This document shows, piece after piece, positions 11,700 through 23,794 of a stretch of DNA of 64,000 nt. The notes beneath the pieces were generated by a model that was not told where the DNA came from, did no database searches, and saw only the letters and a program-made list of their open reading frames with translations. The stretch covers positions 3,895,651 to 3,959,650 of the forward strand of contig NC_061118.1 of the NCBI RefSeq assembly GCF_002878395.1. The letters run 5' to 3'. Positions within the stretch are counted from its first letter, which is position 1. Each line of letters starts with the position of its first letter. Source of the stretch: Capsicum annuum. Lineage: Eukaryota; Streptophyta; Magnoliopsida; Solanales; Solanaceae. A program made the translations under genes and the position numbers.

Positions 11700-12870
11700 A
11701 GGCTCTTCACCTCCTTACACATCTTTATGAAGAATTTATGTTTCTTCTTCTCCCTTTTTTCATCTTCTAATAAGAATCCCTGAGCTCCCTGTGTGACTAT
11801 GCCTAAATGAGTTGGTTGTCTCAAGTCTAGAAATAGTGGCTACCAGCTTCTTCTGGTCCTCCATGTATTTTTCATAATTAGACTGAGCAACATAGGACTG
11901 GTGGGTGGTGGGAGGATCTCCCGGCCCCATAGGCAACCCAACCACATGATCTTTTACCACCCTCATCTCAACTAAGATTTTCTTAAAACTCCCTGCTATA
12001 GATGGCCTGCAAGAGTTGGTATCCTCAAATATCGACTTGCCTAAGTCGATCTTCCTTTTTTTGCTCTTACCAGGTGCACCCTCACCCCAAATATTAAGAG
12101 GGTAATTTGGGGTGTTTTGGCGCACCCAAGTATCTCTGAGATACTCTTCAACCCTGTCTCTCCTTCAAAGCTCAGTAATAAAGGATGGGAATAAAAGAAA
12201 GGAGCCACCTTTGTGCTTGAAATGTCAAATGTATAGTAGAATAAGATGCCCAACATTCAGATAAATATTATCCAAAATGTATACAATCATCCAGGCTCTC
12301 ACTTCAGGGACATATGTCATATTGGTGAAAGGAGAAATTCGACTATAGATGATAGCCAACCAAAATCGAGCCTCAGCTGTGACATCATGTAATGATATCC
12401 ACATCTTTATGGAATCCTATGAAACCTCTCTACCAGGAAACAGTTTATCAGTGAGCCAGCTCCCAGGTTTATAAACATTATCTTTATATGGTTTTATATC
12501 CGTATTCGGTATCCTATATATGTCATTTATTTGCTCTGCTCCAAAGTGGACACTTCCTTCGCTCGAATCCTTGTAACTGGGTTTGAGATAGAGACTGCAC
12601 TAAGATATACATAGAAATCTCTCACCCAATGCTTATTTTCCCAGCATGGATCCAGGGAAAAGCACCTCCACCCAGTGGAACCAAGTGGTCATGAAAGGTT
12701 GGGAGCTTCTCCGACACCCTTTCAAATAAAATGCCTCTCTTTAGGAGTAACTTAGTTCTGGGCAAATCGGCATATTACAGATTTTGGCACTCAACATCCA
12801 TAAAATGAGTTTGGTTGTAGTCTCCCATCTTTTAGCCTTTAAAACCTGAGAACAATACAAAAGCATTAAT
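11700..12870 (-). pseudogene. Extra ORF of A1, resembling the putative plant transposon protein family, frameshifted
   Basis: Read downward on the minus strand, about 12640-12140 shows the pattern I associate with the family named putative plant transposon protein (Transpos_32-like): a VRDFY-like motif, a middle part with VPEVRAW, then LNVGHLI and a SHPLLLSFE segment near 12230-12170. The frame breaks near 12150; an open frame then runs from 12125 to 11760 (121 codons, start MRQNTPNYPLNIWG). It has a basic KSKKRKID stretch and a helical, coiled-coil-like end (EKYMEDQKKLVATISRLE). Function is not established. It sits downstream of the pol remnant, as in A2 and A3. Family assignment is from memory of the pattern and needs a profile search. 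Confidence 0.55.
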
Positions 12871-13859
12871 TATCCACATTGACACATAAAAACTATGTTA
12901 TATTATTAAATTAAGCTTATGGGATGTTATCTTGACAATTTTTGGGCAAGAAATGAACTTACAGGATTTTTGATCCAGGCTAAAAAACAGCCTCAAATGC
13001 TATGATCATGGGCTACTAAACCATGATTGCTCTAACAATATCATAATTTCGTGATTGCGATTGCGCCAAGGCGATCGCAATCCAGTTATCGTGATTGGAC
13101 CAAATTTTTTGAAGTTCAAAACATCCAATTTTAATTCCCATTTATGTTCCAAATCATTAATTTACATTATGTACATGAAACATAGTACCAAGGTGTTCAA
13201 TCATGCTCTTAGAACATGTGAAAATGATTAATAAATTTGTTCAGGCATTTAATTGAACACTTGGTGTGTACCTTTATTTTCTATCATTTTAAACAATTTT
13301 GGGTACTGAAGACTTCGCCAAGTGTGTGCACACAAATATCAATAGCGAGCCACACCAAACAAACACAATTTAAACAAAGATTTAGCATGCAAATCACAAT
13401 TTTTCGTCATCCCTAAAATAGGAGTTCTAAGGCCTACACATATTTATAAAAAGAGAATTTGAAGTATATACCAGATTTAGAGATGCAAAAGTGATGATTA
13501 TGCACTTTTGGATGCCCAATATACACTCATAATTAGTTGAAATTTAAGAGTAAATTTGAAAGGAGTGTAGGTGAAAATGGGTTGACTGTTCATCTTTTAA
13601 ATCTGCCATGACCGTAATCACGATCAAAGTTACGCAATCATGGTTACACTATAATCACAGTCGTAATAGCACGCGTACCGCGATCACGATAATTGAGGCT
13701 AATTTTTGGTTTTCTGTATTCCCCTGTTTAGCCCACTACTCAAATACACCATACTTCCCTTTTCTCAATCTCATTCAAAACACCTTATAGCACCATAATT
13801 TCATGGATTAATCAAGAACAAAAATGAAACCTACTCTAACAATTAAAATTCAAAGGATA

Positions 13860-14146
13860 TAGGCTACTTTCGTGGCATTGGTGGGTTGCCTCCCACCTAT
13901 CGCCTAATTTGTCATCCCAGCACAATGTTCTTCAACTTTCATGTTGGATCCTTGAAGGACCCATCATTAACCTTTATGTCCACTACATCAATGACAAACA
14001 CCACTTGGAGTTCCATTAGTTGTTTTTCAATTTTACAAATCGGAAAGACACTTCATCATTTTGAATCCAAAATTTTATTTTCCTTGCTCCATATGAATAA
14101 TTTCCCTTTTGGTTACCAAAAAAGGTCTCCCAAGGATAATGGGTTT
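13860..14146 (-). pseudogene. Retropepsin C-terminal fragment of A1 fused to the post-pol region
   Basis: From 14146 downward the minus strand encodes PIILGRPFLVTKREIIH, the conserved strand after the protease active site in Athila-like elements. It continues with the FKNDEV-like stretch and an open run to about 13930. Almost at once comes the post-pol signature GGGAGGCAACCC near 13890. The active-site aspartate is not present; it should lie on the far side of the A2 insertion. Skipping from protease to the end of pol means about 3 kb of reverse transcriptase, RNase H and integrase has been lost. Confidence 0.65.
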
Positions 14147-15579
14147 TGATATGCCCAAATTATATCTCTCGTATGAGAGAGTAAGAAGTCATCATCAAAT
14201 ATATAACCCAAATAGGCTGGGGTAGAATCTCACAGGGAATATGGTGTCAATTAAGACGATTTGTGATTTAACTGACTAATAGTCAATAGTTTCCATTAAA
14301 TTGGGGGGGGGGTATATGAAATAATTTATTGTTAATGTTTTAATTTGATTTAGAACTCAAAGTTAATTTTACAGTATTTCAAATCAATGATGTAGTGGAA
14401 CTACAGTTGTGATCACTATGATTACTAACTTGATTAAATAATAGTTATGATATTTGATTCTCGTGAATTGTGAAAAAACACCAAATTATCAATATCGACA
14501 ACTAATCTAAGTATTTTTCAACCTACTTAGATGTTAATCTCCCTAATTCTTTCAAACTTAGGAAAACCTTCTATTCTCACTGATTTTATCTCGAGTTGAT
14601 TACTCTTGTTACAACATTAACCATTTGATGGAAAATTTATCTTTCTAAATCCTCGTTGACAATTCACTACCTTTAATTGATTCTCACTTCAAGCAAACCA
14701 ACACAAGGCATGTTCTATTGTTTGCAACCAATAGAAAACAAGTAATATAACATAATTATAAAAATGAATACCACAGTCATTTGAATCTGACCCAACTATT
14801 GAATCAACAATATAATAATCATAGCTCCTACAACTCTAGTTCTTGGGTTTAGTTCCACATGAAATTTAAAGAAATATCAAAATATGAATCCATAATTCAA
14901 AGAGATTACACTCACAAAGGATGAAATCAATTGTTGTTCACTTTCAAGTTTCACAAAAAATTTTCCCAAAACTACACCAAAAACTGAAAATTGATTCCAA
15001 AACTTCAAGCCACAAATTTAAACTAGTGTTTTCTGAATAAAGTTCAAGATGCTAATGAAAACCTAAAAGATGCTATAAATATTCATAGATTTAAAAATTC
15101 AAAATTCAAAATCCCAAAATAGTCGTGAAATAGTTGACGACTAGGCTGACAACTTGTCAACTTGTTGACAGCTTATCAGCCAGGTCGTCAACTTAGTTCT
15201 TTAGTAACTACAATCTGTATAAGGGTGATGATCACACTGACAGCCTATCAACTTACTAATGACCTGTCGCCCAAGTCATTAATTGAAATCTTTAGTAGCT
15301 ACAATCTGTCTATAGGTGACACCACCTTTGATGACTTATCAACTCATTGACGACTTGCCACCCAAGTCGTGAACTAATTTTTTCAAAAAACTGCTTCCTG
15401 AGTTGTCATCTCTATTTCACCAAAAATGTCTTTTATTTTTTTTTCTTTTGTTTTCTAACATCTTGACTTTTCCTGCAAAATCAAATGAAATAAAATAAAA
15501 AACAACATAAGTTACTTAAGAACTTACAATTATTCAAAGTTAAAAGTCTTAAATATGCTGTCAAGAAGAGAGCACATCA
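14147..15579 (-). repeat. 3' LTR of A2
   Basis: On the minus strand it starts TGATGTGCTC after a polypurine tract and ends GGGCATATCA, giving TG...CA ends and 1433 bp. A run of ten G at 14303-14312 lies in it, as does the block of GACAGCTTATCA-type words at 15126-15410. The left boundary is sharp because the reading frame of the A1 protease begins at the next base. Confidence 0.75.
15126..15410. repeat. Imperfect repeats of a TTGACGACTTGTCAAC-like word
   Basis: Three diverged units of roughly 100 bases each contain variants of GACAACTTGTCAACTTG and its near complement, with a shared ACAATCTGT segment. The words are partly self-complementary. A block of the same words is found at 19290-19640 in the post-pol spacer of the same element. 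Confidence 0.75.
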
Positions 15580-15592
15580 ACACCCTTAACTT
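15580..15592 (-). other. Polypurine tract of A2
   Basis: On the minus strand AAGTTAAGGGTGT precedes the LTR start. It is a purine-rich run with two T interruptions, in the place expected for the plus-strand primer. Confidence 0.55.
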
Positions 15593-16177
15593 AAAACACT
15601 TGCTTTTCCTCAAGGAACTATCTAATAAAGTACTATGCACACAATCAGAGCATCAATGAATAGAGTGGCATTTCTATTTTTCAATTCAAACCCATTAAGA
15701 GGAATGTGATATTTTTCTTCCAAGTAACAACAATATTCCATACTTATCTTTCAAGTTCAAATAGAAAAAACACTACCTAAACTAAGAGTATTTACTCAAA
15801 TGGTCAGAAATTACAAACACCATTCTTATGCCATCACATAAAACAAAGAAGTTCCTTACTCCGAATATTACTTTTGTTTTTGGGAACTGAACATCAAATC
15901 TCTCACTCTTACAAAGAAGATTAAAATTATGCACCTACTATGACATTGGCTTGCCCTTACCATTTTGTTTGGGTCATCTAGCAGCTAAACTAAGATCACT
16001 ACAGAGATTTCTTGGCTTGTAATGAAGGCTTAAGTGCTGGAAAGGTCAATTTAGGATTTTTGACTTAGCCTCCCTTTTACCATTTGCATTCTTCCTATCA
16101 TCCACTTTTGTGGTTTGGTTTCACTCTTAGCACTCCCAACTAACACCATTTTTTCTTTGCTTCAAACACATAGATTT

Positions 16178-16182
<5 letters not shown>

Positions 16183-16218
<36 letters not shown>
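16183..16218. repeat. TA dinucleotide microsatellite
   Basis: A TA run of about 36 bases in the untranslated part of A2, between the extra ORF and the 3' LTR. Confidence 0.92.
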
Positions 16219-16223
<5 letters not shown>

Positions 16224-17030
16224 TTTATAAATAAATTTAAATGATAACTTTCACAACATATTTTACACCTTTTACTCATTATCTCCTTTACTGCAGCCAA
16301 CTTCAACTTAGACGATTTACCTAAGTTGATGTGTATAATGTCTAAAGAAAGGACTAGGTTAAAAAAAAAGGCTTACCTATGAAATTAGTGAAAGGTGGTC
16401 AGATTGTGAAACAAGGAAAGATCTAATGGATTAAATAGGGATAAAAATGGGATCTACTATAAGCTAATAAGTTGTTTCTTTTGGCTGAGTGGATTACTTA
16501 TAAAAAACGACCGGCATTCATTTCTTAGATGACCACTTGCAACCTAACATAATGACTTGGGAAAATTATAGATGCACTCACACAATAAGAAAATATCTAG
16601 AAGGCCTCACACTCTCATGGCTTGTAATTGTAATATTATCACCAACGATTCAATCAATGCCCAAACTTAAGCAGGGATTGCTATATTTGCATACTTTCAT
16701 AGATAGAAATGGTTTTCCTATGTACCTAGCATCAATCTCACAAACAAAAATTTTGATGGGTTCAAAATTTTTTTAAACTTTCAGAACATTTAAAACCATA
16801 GTTTCTACTCAGTCATATCTACCCTTCTTGCATACATAACATATAAATAACAAATAAAACATAAACTCCTAAATATGTCGATTCCCTAGATAACACTTAA
16901 GGGCATATAATACAACCAATAAACCCTTGACGTTGCAAGTAACCCCACCCTCATGAATAAAAGCATGTATTGTCCTTAATGCATTATTGTTTAAATTTAA
17001 GAACAAGGGTAAGGATATACCAGCAGCACC

Positions 17031-18560
17031 TTAAGCATTTATATTGTACACTGTTGAATGTGTTTCTATATCATCAGTGGTAGGAATATCAATAGTAGTA
17101 TCAGATTCTATTGATGCATTCACAGTAGTGGTTAGTGGAGTAAAATACTCCCCAAAAGTCTCAGAAGTACCCAATTCTCTGGGTGGTCCACTTGCATAGG
17201 CTCTCACAGCTTTATCTCTCAATGCCTCTTCTATTGGTTCAACTGTTTCCTTTGACTTTTCCATTACTTCTTTCAATTATTTTCTCTCTTTCTTCTTCTT
17301 CCTCTTCTTTTTCTTTTTCTTCTTTACTTTCACTTCTTTTCCTCTTCCCTATACCTTTTTTATAATAATATTGAAAAATACCTCTTTTTCTTCTTCTTCT
17401 TCTTTTTCTTCTTCTTCGACTGAAACTATCAAAGTTTGTTGGCTTTCCAAAGCCATAATATCATCCCTAGCTCTCTCCAATGCCACCTCAAATATAGAAA
17501 GATCAGTTACAAATATCTCCCTCAATCTTTCATTCACCTAACGCGCTATATCATCAATATTCCCATAAAGATTATCATAAGGTGCAACAACTTCTTCGAT
17601 TTTCTTCTCAATAAATGGTTCAAACTATTTAGCAAACAGTTTTAATTGTGCGTCAAACCACTTTTCTTATTTCACTATCTTCATAAAATTAGGCAGAGTA
17701 AGTGCATACTCAGAAATAGATATTGTGATAACTGACGCTCTTTATGTCTCTGGTGAAGTTATAGTACCTACAGAGGAAGTGTCTTGAAGAGATTCTATTA
17801 ATAATATTTGCAAATTTTCTGGAGAGCCTGTAATAGGTGTAGGTGCCTGAACTCCCTCTATAGCTAGAGTATCACTTTCCACACTAACTCCATTACCTAA
17901 AACTAATGTAGTCCTGCTCTCATCTTTTCTATCAAAATTGTGCATTTTGTTGTTTTGTACCTCATTATCCAGTCCCGAGATTAGTGGAACATGAGTTGTT
18001 TCATATAACCTCATAATCAAATAGGTAAAGGATATACCATGTTGGGTCGTGTTGCACAGATCTTTATCTCATCCAAAATTATTTCCCTAAAATTCAATGA
18101 GACTTAGAGATCAAATTTGTTTCCAAAATTGCTCTATCGTTACCTAGTATGTTATCTCATGCTATTGACATCAATCTGCATCTTACAAATCTCCACCAGA
18201 ACTTTACTATTTGAGACAACAAAGCTTTCATTTATATATTTGGGTTATTCACCTATTTTGGTTTCCATTCTTCTAGTACTTATGCTAACCAAGGACATTG
18301 GTTAGCTCTATCATTCATTCTATGATAAAAATTTGGAGTGGTGGATGGGGGAATGAAATTAGCTCCATGCAAAAACCTGTTAATAGTATGATCTAACAGA
18401 TCCACCAGGACTCCTCGCACTGGTATCCTATCCATATTTGGCTGGTCCGTGGCTTTTTCTCTTTTATGGCATAAATTCTCCAAGGTTGCGATGTTGTTTT
18501 CATAAAACTCTCTTACCAAAGTTGGATAATATGATTCCCCTTATTTAGTAGTTCATGATA
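17031..18560 (-). pseudogene. Extra ORF of A2, resembling the putative plant transposon protein family, broken
   Basis: Minus strand, read downward. An open frame at 18519-18280 starts MVREFYENN and contains IPVRGVLVDLLDHTINRFLH, the most recognisable part of this family. Around 18100-17990 comes the second conserved part (GKIILDEIK-like, then SFTYLIMRLYE). An open frame at 18020-17742 leads into a poorly conserved acidic region. Then comes a helical segment with an almost pure glutamate and lysine run (17537-17349, EEEEKEEEEEKE) and a last open frame at 17276-17031. Stops separate the parts. The function is unknown. It occupies the post-pol position of the Athila env-like gene, but I see no signal peptide or membrane segment. 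Confidence 0.6.
17276..17420. repeat. Polypyrimidine (CTT/TTC) low-complexity tract
   Basis: A nearly pure T and C run on the plus strand. On the minus strand it encodes the glutamate/lysine-rich part of the extra ORF of A2, so it probably grew by slippage inside that frame. Confidence 0.85.
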
Positions 18561-19289
18561 GGTCATATGCCTTGAATGTTCTTTTTATTTGGGGGTATTT
18601 GCTTAGCCCGAGCGTGATTATTTTTACTTTTTCACACAAAGGCCTCTTGGTATTACATTTACCTGTTAGATCAATAAAGTTCAATTCTTCATGAGAAAAA
18701 TCACTTTATAACCTAGTGTAAATTTAGAACTTATCCATGAGCAAATTTTGACATCACGAACCTCAATTGATTTAGAAGTACTAAGACAAATTTGTATTGA
18801 TTAAACTTGTTCATGAACACCTTACAATCATTTATGCTCAATTTTGAATTAGATTCCCCTTTTCTCATAATAAGAAGGGCAACTTTTGAACATACCTTGA
18901 ATACAAATTGAAGTAGTGCAACCCGACTTGTGAAAATTTAAGTTTATTAGTAAAGATGAGAACTTCTATATCTTATGTTTCGTATATTCAAAAGGGTTTT
19001 CACAAAGGAAAAGATTTCTATTGACTATTGAAGTTGCTTTGAGAAGTTGAAATGGGAAAGGGAACGTTAGAAGTTGAAAAGAAAAGGAAGGGAAATCGAA
19101 GATTTTGCACTGATGTGGACTTATTTTTCTCTTTAATTTTCCATTTTTATCAAATAAACAAAGATTAAAAGCTACAAAATTAAAAGAGTTACAAAGTTTT
19201 GAGATGGAGTTAGAAAACCAAAGGTTTCACCTAATTTGGATCGGGTTAGGGTTTTGGATCAGGTTAAAATTGCTTACCTGGGCCAAAAT

Positions 19290-19640
19290 TTAGCTGACAA
19301 CTTGTAAATAGGTTGGTAACCCATTACTGAGCTTGTCAACCTATTACAGAATATTGCTTGATTAGTTGTCAACTGACGACAAAGATTGACAGCTTGTCAC
19401 TTTATTGACAGCTTATCAACCTTATCGTCACCTTTATCTAGATTGTACCATTTCCTTGTTCCAGTGGATGACTAAATTTAATGGGTAATCCCTTTATTGA
19501 TAGCCTATCAACTTTGTCATCAACTCTATCCAGTGTATACATTTTCTTAAGTTCTAGTTGACGACTACAAGATAAGTGATAGGTTTTCACTTTCTTGATG
19601 GCCTATTAGTTTGGTCATCAACTCTATCTAGATTTGACAC
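19290..19640. repeat. Imperfect repeats of a TTGACAGCTTGTCA-like word in the A2 post-pol spacer
   Basis: At least six variants of TTGACAGCTTATCAAC, TTGTCAACTGACGAC and related words occur within 350 bases. They match the word type found in the LTR of the same element (15126-15410). No reading frame runs through it. At about 19738 the minus strand has GGGAGGAAACAC, the equivalent of the post-pol signature seen at 13890 and 50730. Confidence 0.7.
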
Positions 19641-20089
19641 TGATCCCAACTCTGTTCCTGCACATCTTAGAAAACATATTACCCAGTGAAATCCTAACAA
19701 AAATAAAATAATTATAACATAAAAGTAGTGTTTCCTCCCAATAGCGCCTAATTTAACATCGCATCACGACTCGATTATCTTGATACTCAGACTTCGTCAA
19801 GATACACTTTCGACAACTAATTTACTTTATCAATTGGGCTAATATAACTCTTGATTCTTTAAAAAAAATTTAAAGAATTCCATCTTTGTTTTCAAGTTCC
19901 ACTATACCCGATGGAAAAACCTTAGTTATTTTGAAAGGTCCAAACCATTTTGACTTCAACTTGCCAGGAAAAAGCTTGAATTGTGAGTTAAAAAGCAATA
20001 CCAAATCATCCTCTTGAAAGTCTCACTTTTTATTCTTCAGTTATGGCACTTGTTCATTCGTTCCTTGTATAGATCACTCTCTTTTATGC

Positions 20090-20900
20090 ATGGAATCAAA
20101 AATCATCTACCTCATATAGCTGATCTAGCCTCAATTTAGCTGCCTCTTTCCAATTCAAATTCAATCACTTAAGTGACCATAACATTTTATGTTCCAGTTC
20201 GACTGGAAGATGAAAATCTTTACCAAAAACAAGTTGATAAGGTGACATTCCTATTGGCATTTTGAAGGTTGTCCAGTAAGCCCAAAGGGGATCATCAAGT
20301 TTCCTTGACCAATCACTTTTGTTCGTATTTACAATAGACTTGATCTCTTTGTTAGATACCTCCACTTTCCCACTAGTTTGCGGGTTATAAGGAGTGGCTA
20401 CCTTGTGTTGTTTCACCCCATATTTCAAAAGTACAACTCGAAGCGACTTGTTACAGAAGTGTGACCCTTCATCACTTATGATAGTTCTTGGAACTCTAAA
20501 ACACGAGAATATATTCTTTCTCAATAATGCTACTACTCTTTTCCCTTCATTATCTGCCAAATCCACTTGGACACATAGTCCACAACAACCAAAATATATT
20601 TGTTACCACAAGAGCTCATAAACTGGCCTATAAAGTCTATACCCCAAACATCAAATAATTCCACCTCTAGTATCTTAGTCACAGGCATTTCATGATGCCT
20701 AGAGATCGAACCTTGTCATTGGAATTGATCACACTTCTTCACAAATTCATAAGTATCCTTATGGACTGAAGTCTAATAGTATCCACTTTGTAAAATCTTC
20801 CTTGTAGTACAATCACATGCATGGAGTTCCCCAACCGGGGAAGAATAGCAAGCCTAAAAATACCCTGCATCTCGACCTTCGGTATACATCTTCATATGAT
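20090..20900 (-). pseudogene. Integrase of A2, broken
   Basis: The open part (20566-20165, 133 codons) holds the catalytic-core motifs: [13 protein letters not shown] with the second aspartate, [17 protein letters not shown] with the catalytic glutamate, and the [10 protein letters not shown] segment. Upstream on the minus strand (about 20720-20570) are WGIDFMG-like and [13 protein letters not shown] stretches with the first aspartate, then cysteine-rich remains of the zinc-binding region near 20800. The three acidic residues seem kept in this part, but stops and frameshifts before and after it remove function. Confidence 0.82.
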
Positions 20901-22560
20901 GTTATCAGTACATCGTCTAAACAGATAAGGTTCATCGCAGAAATACCTAGTTACATCATGTAGAAACTTCTTCTTCTAATGAAATAATAGGTCTTCTGGA
21001 ATGATGTCACTGACCATAAAGTTAGGAAAGTCTGCATACCATGGCACACCAACTCAAGAGTAGCAGCTAGAATCTACTCATCCAGGAATGAATCATTAAT
21101 TTCCTGCTTCTCCATATTTCTTTAGTTATTTTCTAACCTGGATAGATGATATGCTATTTGATTTTCACATCTTTTTTGATCTTTGACCTCAAAGTCAAAC
21201 TCCAGAAGTAATAGAACCCATGAGTCTTGGCATTGTATCTTTCTTTGCCATTAGATATCTCAATGTTGCGTGGTTAGTGTGGACTACTACCTTAGTTCCC
21301 AATAGACACACCCAAAATTTCTCAAATTCACACACCACAACCAAGAGTTTTTGTTCTATCATAGTGTAATTCTTTTGTGCACCATTTAAAGCCTTACTAG
21401 TGTAATAAATAGGGTGAAATATCCTCTCCTTCTTTTGCCCTAGAACAACTCCGAGTGCAACCCACTTGCATCATATATCACTTCAAATGGCTTAGACCAA
21501 TCTAGAGAAATGATGATAGGCACAACAACTAACTTTTCACTAAGGCATTGGAATGCCTTCATATAATCATCATAGAAAATGAACTTGCTCTCTTTCTCCA
21601 ACAAATTTCAAAGTGGGTTTACAATTTTGAAAAAATCTTTAATGAACCTTCAATAGAAACCTACATGGCCAATAAAACTATGTAATCCATTAACTGAGAT
21701 AGGACAAGGTAGTTTTTCAATGACTTCGATCTTAGCTCTATCAACTTCAATTTTTTTTACTGAAATTTTGTATCCCAACACTATTCCCTTCTTCACCATA
21801 AAGTGGAATTTTTCCTAATTTAAGATGAGGTTGAAATCTTCACACCGCTGAAGTGCCTTTCTTAGGTTCACCAAAAAACATTCAAATGAGCTTACTACCA
21901 TGGAAAAATCATCCATGAATACCTCTAATATATCCTCTACCATAGCTGCGAAGATAGACATCATACATCTTTTAAATATAGCTAGTGCATTACACAATCC
22001 AAAAGATATTCTCTTAAATGTAAAGGTTCCATAGGGACACGTGAAAGTTATTTTCTATTGGTCCTCGGGTGTAATTGATATTTGATTTGTAGCCTAATTA
22101 TCCATTGAGAAAGCAGTACTAACCCCTTCCTACCAACTGATCAAGCATTTGGTCCATGAAGGGCATTGGGAAATGATCTTTCAACGCCCAAGAATTTAAT
22201 TTCCTGTAATCCATACATACCCTCCAGCTAGTCACCAGTCTGAATGGAAGTATATCATTCCTCTTATTCGCTACCACCGTCATGCCTCATTTCCTAGGCA
22301 TGACCTGCACAAGGCTCACACACTTACTGTCAGAGATTGGATAAACCACCCCAGCATCAAGCTACTTTATTATCTCTTTCTTTACTACTTCTTGTGTTGG
22401 TGGATTCAACCTATGCGGATGTTCAATCGTAGGCATGCATTCTTCTTCCAACTATATCTTATGTGTAAAGATACCAGGTGGAATGCCTATAATGTCAGCA
22501 ATTATCCACCCGATGACCCTTTTGTATCATCTCAAATAGAAATAAGGGTATCTACCTGAT
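20900..22560 (-). pseudogene. Reverse transcriptase and RNase H of A2, broken
   Basis: On the minus strand the polymerase palm is clearest at 21997-21815: IFKRCMMSIFAAMVEDILE followed by VFMDDFSM, the FMDD catalytic motif of Athila-like enzymes. Earlier parts of the fingers and palm are traceable between about 22560 and 22000 in several frames. RNase H remains lie near 21330-21200 ([18 protein letters not shown]). Many stops are present, so this is a pseudogene. Confidence 0.8.
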
Positions 22561-22872
22561 GCTCAACCAAATCAATCACAATAATTACTGGTAACGTGTT
22601 TCCATCACCCAGAAACACACACCTCAGATGTCCTGGTAATTCCTTTAACTCCAACACAGGTGGCTCTTTAATGGAAGGCTTAGCAGGCGGTGTTGGGTGA
22701 TTTTTAAGTCCAAATCTAGCTTTTTGGGGGCATATTAGTATGAATCCATTCCAATCAATACACATACAGTCTCACCATATTATTCAATTCCCTCACTATC
22801 AAAATTCATCAAAATTGCAGCTAAAGTCTCAACAACAAACCTTTCCTCAATTGGCACCTCCCGATCATCTTC

Positions 22873-23794
22873 CTAGAAAACATCAATTAATGAAACTACA
22901 TTTATTTCCTTTTGTTGCTTCATGGATTGGCACACATCAAAACTGACTTCTTCATCATTGATCCTAAATTTGAGCTCATTAAAATCCAAATCAATTAGTA
23001 CTCTTCCAATCACTAGAAATGGCCTACCCAAGATTATGGGTACTTTAAAATACGCTTCACAATCAAGAATTACAAAATCCACCAAAAATATAAAGCCAGC
23101 TACCTTTATAAGTACATAATATAGAATTCCCACCGGTCTCTTGACTGACCTATCTGCCATCAGAGGCCGCATATTAGTAGGTTAGGATCTCCTAAACCCA
23201 ACTGTTTAAAGACTGCCAAAGGTATTAGGTTGATGCTTGCACCAAGATCACAAAGAGATTTTGCAAAGTTAAGCTCTTTGATAGTACAAGGAATAGTAAA
23301 TGCTCCCGGATCAACTTTCTTCTGCTCTAATAATATAGTAGCAATAACGCTACAATGATGAAAGTTATCCACAGGATCATAACTGACTGTCATTTTCTTC
23401 GTCACAAGATCCTTCATAAATTTAGTGTATCCCGATATTTGGTCTAATGCCTTAACTAAAGGCACATCACAATCAACTACTTCATCATATTCATGAATTT
23501 GCTAAACTTACCCTCATCTTCTTTCTTCTTCAGTTTATATGGAAATGGGGGAGGTGGCTTTGGAATTCATGTTAAAGTTGTCCCCACATCCTTTTATTTC
23601 TTCTGCTCCACATCATTAACCTTCTTTAACTTAGATGATTATTCTAAATTTACACTTTTCTTTTCTAAAATTTTCAGCTTTTCAGACACTATATGATATT
23701 CATCATGTACCTCCTTTTCCAACTCTACATTATAAAGATGAGAGTGTACTCCCCAATATGGACCAGGTAATACCTTAACACTCCTAGTGGTAAT
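22873..23794 (-). pseudogene. gag C-terminus and retropepsin of A2, broken
   Basis: From 23794 downward come the end of gag and the linker (a PKPPPPFPYKLKKKEDE-like stretch near 23560-23510). An open frame at 23465-23160 carries the retropepsin active site LCDLGASINLIPL at about 23226-23255. The next open frame, 23172-22873, encodes the MADRSVKRPVGI and VPIILGRPFLV segments that close the protease fold. The D-L-G-A-S form of the active site is common in Athila-like elements. The two frames overlap at a small frameshift near 23165. Confidence 0.85.

Larger units (their letters stand above)
10854..14146 (-). mobile_element. A1: internally deleted Athila-like element, main piece
   Basis: On the minus strand, starting at 14146, the order is: C-terminal part of a retropepsin; within about 70 bases the post-pol signature GGGAGGCAACCC (near 13890); about 1 kb of spacer; an extra ORF (about 12870-11700); and untranslated sequence down to E1. 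Reverse transcriptase, RNase H and integrase are absent. The upstream part was cut off by A2, whose 3' LTR ends at 14147. The spacer at 13020-13100 and 13610-13690 has repeated words of the form GCGATCGCAAT and ATCACGAT. The stretch 10854-11600 shows no coding signal. Confidence 0.7.
14147..23794 (-). mobile_element. A2: Athila-like Ty3/gypsy element, 5' part missing
   Basis: On the minus strand the order from 23794 downward is: end of gag, retropepsin, reverse transcriptase, RNase H, integrase, post-pol spacer, extra ORF, untranslated region, polypurine tract and 3' LTR. The 5' LTR and most of gag are gone; the element breaks off at the TRIM-like element at 23795. The protease motif LCDLGASINL, the FMDDF catalytic motif and the lack of a chromodomain point to the Athila group. 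All genes carry stops. Its 3' LTR end at 14147 abuts the protease of A1, so A2 inserted into A1. Confidence 0.78.

Noticed and set aside
12041..12256. 71-codon minus-strand open frame as a separate gene
   Set aside because: It covers part of the same decayed extra ORF of A1 in a shifted frame; a frameshift near 12150 is the simpler explanation.
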